This document shows, in pieces, positions 41,943 through 44,289 of a stretch of DNA of 44,289 nt (its first letter is position 1; every line of letters starts with the position of its first letter). Source of the DNA: Diplocarpon mali (Eukaryota; Ascomycota; Leotiomycetes; Helotiales; Drepanopezizaceae); contig JAENRP010000060.1 in the NCBI GenBank assembly GCA_024741835.1, positions 142,452 to 186,740 on the forward strand, read 5' to 3'. The notes below the pieces were generated by a model. It had not been told where the DNA came from. It saw only the letters and a program-made list of their open reading frames with translations, and searched no databases. The position numbers and the translations under genes were made by a program.

Positions 41943-42542
41943 AGACTCATTCTCGTCCCCCACGGCAACAAGGCTCGGACCCCAGCTCGTCTGCCGTGCG
42001 TCTCCACGCCACGTGAAGCCGGCGCGCGCGGTAGATGGCGTCCCAGCGGGGGGAGGCCGGTGCGACAGACTCGCGCAGCGGAACATACGTCTCGCGACGA
42101 GCGATCGCGTGACTATGCCCTCTCCCCCTGCACGCTGGCGAGGCGACGCACGACAAGGACGGAGCGTAGAGCGTTGGGGAACACGCCGTCGCGCGAGGGC
42201 TGGGATGGAGCGGGGGAGGCCGGGTCTGCGAGGCGACGCACGCTCTCGGGCGGGGGGCGGCAATGGCTCCGGCGGTGGGAGGGGAGCGAGAATGCTCTCG
42301 GGCGCGTGGATGGAGACGGCTGTGCTGGGCGGACGGCGTCGTTTCAGAGATGTCACAGGGCACGATTTGGAGGGGCTCGCGCGCGCGAGTCTGGCGGTGG
42401 CGGGTGAGGACGCGGCTGGAGAAGAAGGGGTTGCCGTCGTCAAGAGGAGTGCGACTTTGGCGGGAGCTCGCACGTAGAAGTAGAAGATCAGGGAACCGGC
42501 GGAAGTAGCTGAGAAGAACACTCCTTTCGTCGTATGAGATAG

Positions 42543-42552
42543 TATATAAAAA
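42543..42552 (+). promoter_or_regulatory. Orphan TATA-like element
   Basis: TATATAAAAA on the plus strand, with no confident gene downstream. It could drive a non-coding transcript or be chance. Confidence 0.25.
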
Positions 42553-43165
42553 GGAGACTGGCTCGTGCTTTCATCGAGAGTAGGAGAAGAGGCAGCACGT
42601 AGTGAGGCTCGTGTCAGTAGCAGGATCAGGAGACGATGGAGATAGGTTTATCCTCTCGGACGGGTTCAGGAGCGGGGAGCAGAGCACCGAGAGCTTCGGT
42701 CTTCGCACGATGGCGGAGCGCGAGAGGCTCTGGGTGTGTACCGTCTCCGCTTGAACCAGTCCAGCTTGCTCGTGTCTGTCGGCCCGCGTGTCCCCTCGCT
42801 TCGGATCCGACTCGGACGATGAGGATGCCGTGACGGGCGACGTGGGAGCTCCATCTCCCGAGGGGTACAGCGGAGACCGAAAGCGCTGGGCGGCGGTTGG
42901 GGACGCGCCGGATGCGCTGCTCGCGGCCGGGCGACGCGGGCGATCTCCAGCGGCGACTCCTCTGCTCCAGACACGCGCGGCGGCGAGGCATCGGCGTGCC
43001 GCCTCTCCCAACGGCTTGTGCGCGGCGGCAGCGTGGTCCGACGACGGTGATCTCGCTCCCCGACCCCCTTCTCCCCGCCTCTCGAAGCTCCCTCTCTCTC
43101 TCTCCATCCACCCGCCTCTCGCTCCCCCTCTCTCTCTCCATCCACGCACGGGGCGGGTCGAGCAG

Positions 43166-44286
43166 CTACCCCCCCGCCGACTCGGGCCACACCTCCATCA
43201 TGTCGAGCCACTCGAAGACGAAGCCGGTCACGATCTTGGCCCAGTCTCGGACGGTCGGCATGTCCAGGTTGCGGCCGGTGTCTGCCAGGGTGTGGCGGCT
43301 GGGGGGGAGAGGGTCGGGCGCGAGGTAGAGACACGGCACGTCGCGCTCCTGGAAGGGCTCGTCGTCGGCGGCCGTCCGGGCTCGCGCCGTCGCGTCGCTC
43401 GTCTCGAAGGTGAAGGAGGTGGCGCGCGGCCGCGACTCGAGGAGGGTCATGCGTCGCATGCGCGCTTCGAGGTCGATGAGCCGGCGCAGCACCCAGTGCG
43501 TCTCCGGGTCGTACGACGGGATCGTGGGCTCGGCGGCCCCGAGGCAGTCGAGCAGGACGAACAGGCGGATGGAGCTCAGGGTGTTGGGGTACTGCGCGCC
43601 CGCCGCGTAGGTTTGCGCCTCCCACGCCGTGCTGAGAGCTCTGCGGGGGGAGAAGAAGTCAGCAGCGCGCCGCGCCGGTCGGTCGCGGCGACCTACCTGG
43701 AGCCGAACAGAGCCGCGTCGCCCTCGCCGAGCGACTCCGTGCCATCGAGAAACACCAGCTTCACGGCCATGTCCATGTCGAGCGTGCCGCCCTCGCCCAG
43801 CGCGTCCATCTCGTCGTGCATCTGGCTCAGGTAGCGATCCATACTCCGGGCGACGTGCATCAGGATGGCGCAGGGCACCGCGCCGTCGGCGCCGCCGACG
43901 GCGCCGGCGGGGAGCGTCGGGCTGTCGTAGTGCGCGGCCAAGGTCAGCCAGTTGGCCTGGCCCGGCTTCGTCCACGGCGGCTCGCGGCTGACGACCAGAT
44001 TCGAGATGGCCACGGCGGCCCCCGCGGCCGAGACGGCGGTCGAGTTGAACCATTCTTGCTTCCAGCGCGGCAGCTCGGCCCGGAAGAAATCGACCAAGTG
44101 ATGCTGGACGGCGGCGTGGCCGGCGCTGCCCGGCACGCGGGGGACCAGGATCGGCGAGAGGAGCCGCCCGGTGACGGGATCGAGGTCGGGGGTGGCGGCG
44201 GTGAGGTTGCGAAGGAAATCTGGACCTAATGGCGTGTAGGCGACGGAGCCGGCGAGGAGGCCGAGGAGGATGGGCCGGCTTCTCAT
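43166..44286 (-). CDS. Secreted M28-family protein, glutaminyl-peptide cyclotransferase-like, altered active site
   Basis: Two minus-strand exons, 44286-43697 and 43640-43166 (56-nt intron), 354 residues; ATG three bases from the window edge, with a signal peptide (MRSRPILLGLLAGSVAY). Glutaminyl cyclases convert N-terminal Gln to pyroglutamate in the secretory pathway. Seen family blocks: LLSPILVPRVPGSAGHAAVQ, REPPWTKPGQANWLTLAAHY, GGADGAVPCAILMHVARSMD, LFGSRALSTAWE, LLDCLGAAEPTIPSYDPETH, and LDMPTVRDWAKIVTGFVFEW. The zinc ligands Asp134, Glu184 and His313 are kept, as are Asp228 and Asp290. However, where the enzyme has DGEEAF and a Trp in the next loop, this protein has DGTES and a loop two residues shorter: the catalytic Glu is Thr183, that Trp is absent, and the Trp before the zinc His is Arg312. 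It may be inactive or have changed specificity. Confidence 0.88.
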
Positions 44287-44289
44287 GGT

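Larger units (their letters stand above)
41316..43165. other. Intergenic region with long CT microsatellite
   Basis: No gene is supported. Frames such as 41611-42477 (+) and 41736-42521 (-) run through the CT/GA tract and are low-complexity. From about 42788 a plus frame has a plausible acidic stretch (FGSDSDDEDAVTGDV) but the opposite strand is open as well (SSSSESDPKR), with no family resemblance. A TATA-like sequence lies at 42543. The end is C/T-rich and carries the 3' side of the M28 gene. Confidence 0.5.

Noticed and set aside
42788..43834. 348-codon plus-strand frame with an acidic beginning
   Set aside because: Most of it is antisense to the M28 gene; the unique first part has no ATG and the other strand is equally open.

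Overview
The window is nuclear DNA of a filamentous ascomycete (Pezizomycotina). The evidence is short introns (51-93 nt) with GT...AG ends and CTGAC/CTAAC-type branch sites, long intergenic spacers full of CT/GA microsatellites, and a typical mould gene set: an Msb2-type signalling mucin, a class III chitin synthase, a HET-C2-type glycolipid transfer protein, a 2EXR protein and an AA9 cellulose oxidase with a CBM1. A Sordariomycete or relative is my guess; the species cannot be named from this.

Layout. At 3.1-11.2 kb, on the + strand, lies a surface module: an MSB2-like mucin (with a 5'-leader intron and a uORF) followed by a class III chitin synthase. At 13.0-13.6 kb is a three-exon MAPEG-family membrane protein. 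At 17.5-18.3 kb is a four-exon GLTP/HET-C2 gene. At 18.9-19.9 kb (-) is a 2EXR protein. At 22.5-27.7 kb is a compact RNA-related cluster: a six-exon METTL16-type U6 snRNA m6A methyltransferase (-), a macrodomain protein (-), and cytosolic glutaminyl-tRNA synthetase (+), the last two divergent across about 300 bp. A gene-poor stretch of about 7 kb (27.7-34.8 kb) follows. At 34.8-36.7 kb is an AA9 LPMO with a very long repetitive linker and a terminal CBM1. At 38.2-39.7 kb is a decayed major-facilitator transporter (Dal5/allantoate-permease type). At 40.6-41.3 kb is a small disordered His/Glu-rich protein. At 43.2-44.3 kb (-) is a secreted M28 protein of the glutaminyl-cyclase type whose catalytic Glu and substrate-lining Trp residues are replaced.

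The genes do not form one pathway. Msb2 and chitin synthase III are both cell-wall/surface functions; METTL16, the macrodomain protein and GlnRS all touch RNA or ADP-ribose biology and may share promoter control; the AA9 enzyme, the transporter relic and the secreted M28 protein fit a plant-biomass-degrading or plant-associated fungus. About 18.3-30.9 kb is visibly more AT-rich than the flanks. Two N-gaps (11299-11324, 33624-33648) and a single N (31069) all touch G-runs, so indels near G/C homopolymers should be treated with suspicion. I did not see a convincing, wholly new multi-gene system. The best leads are the altered M28/QC protein, the transporter pseudogene, the AA9 linker and the METTL16-macrodomain-GlnRS cluster.
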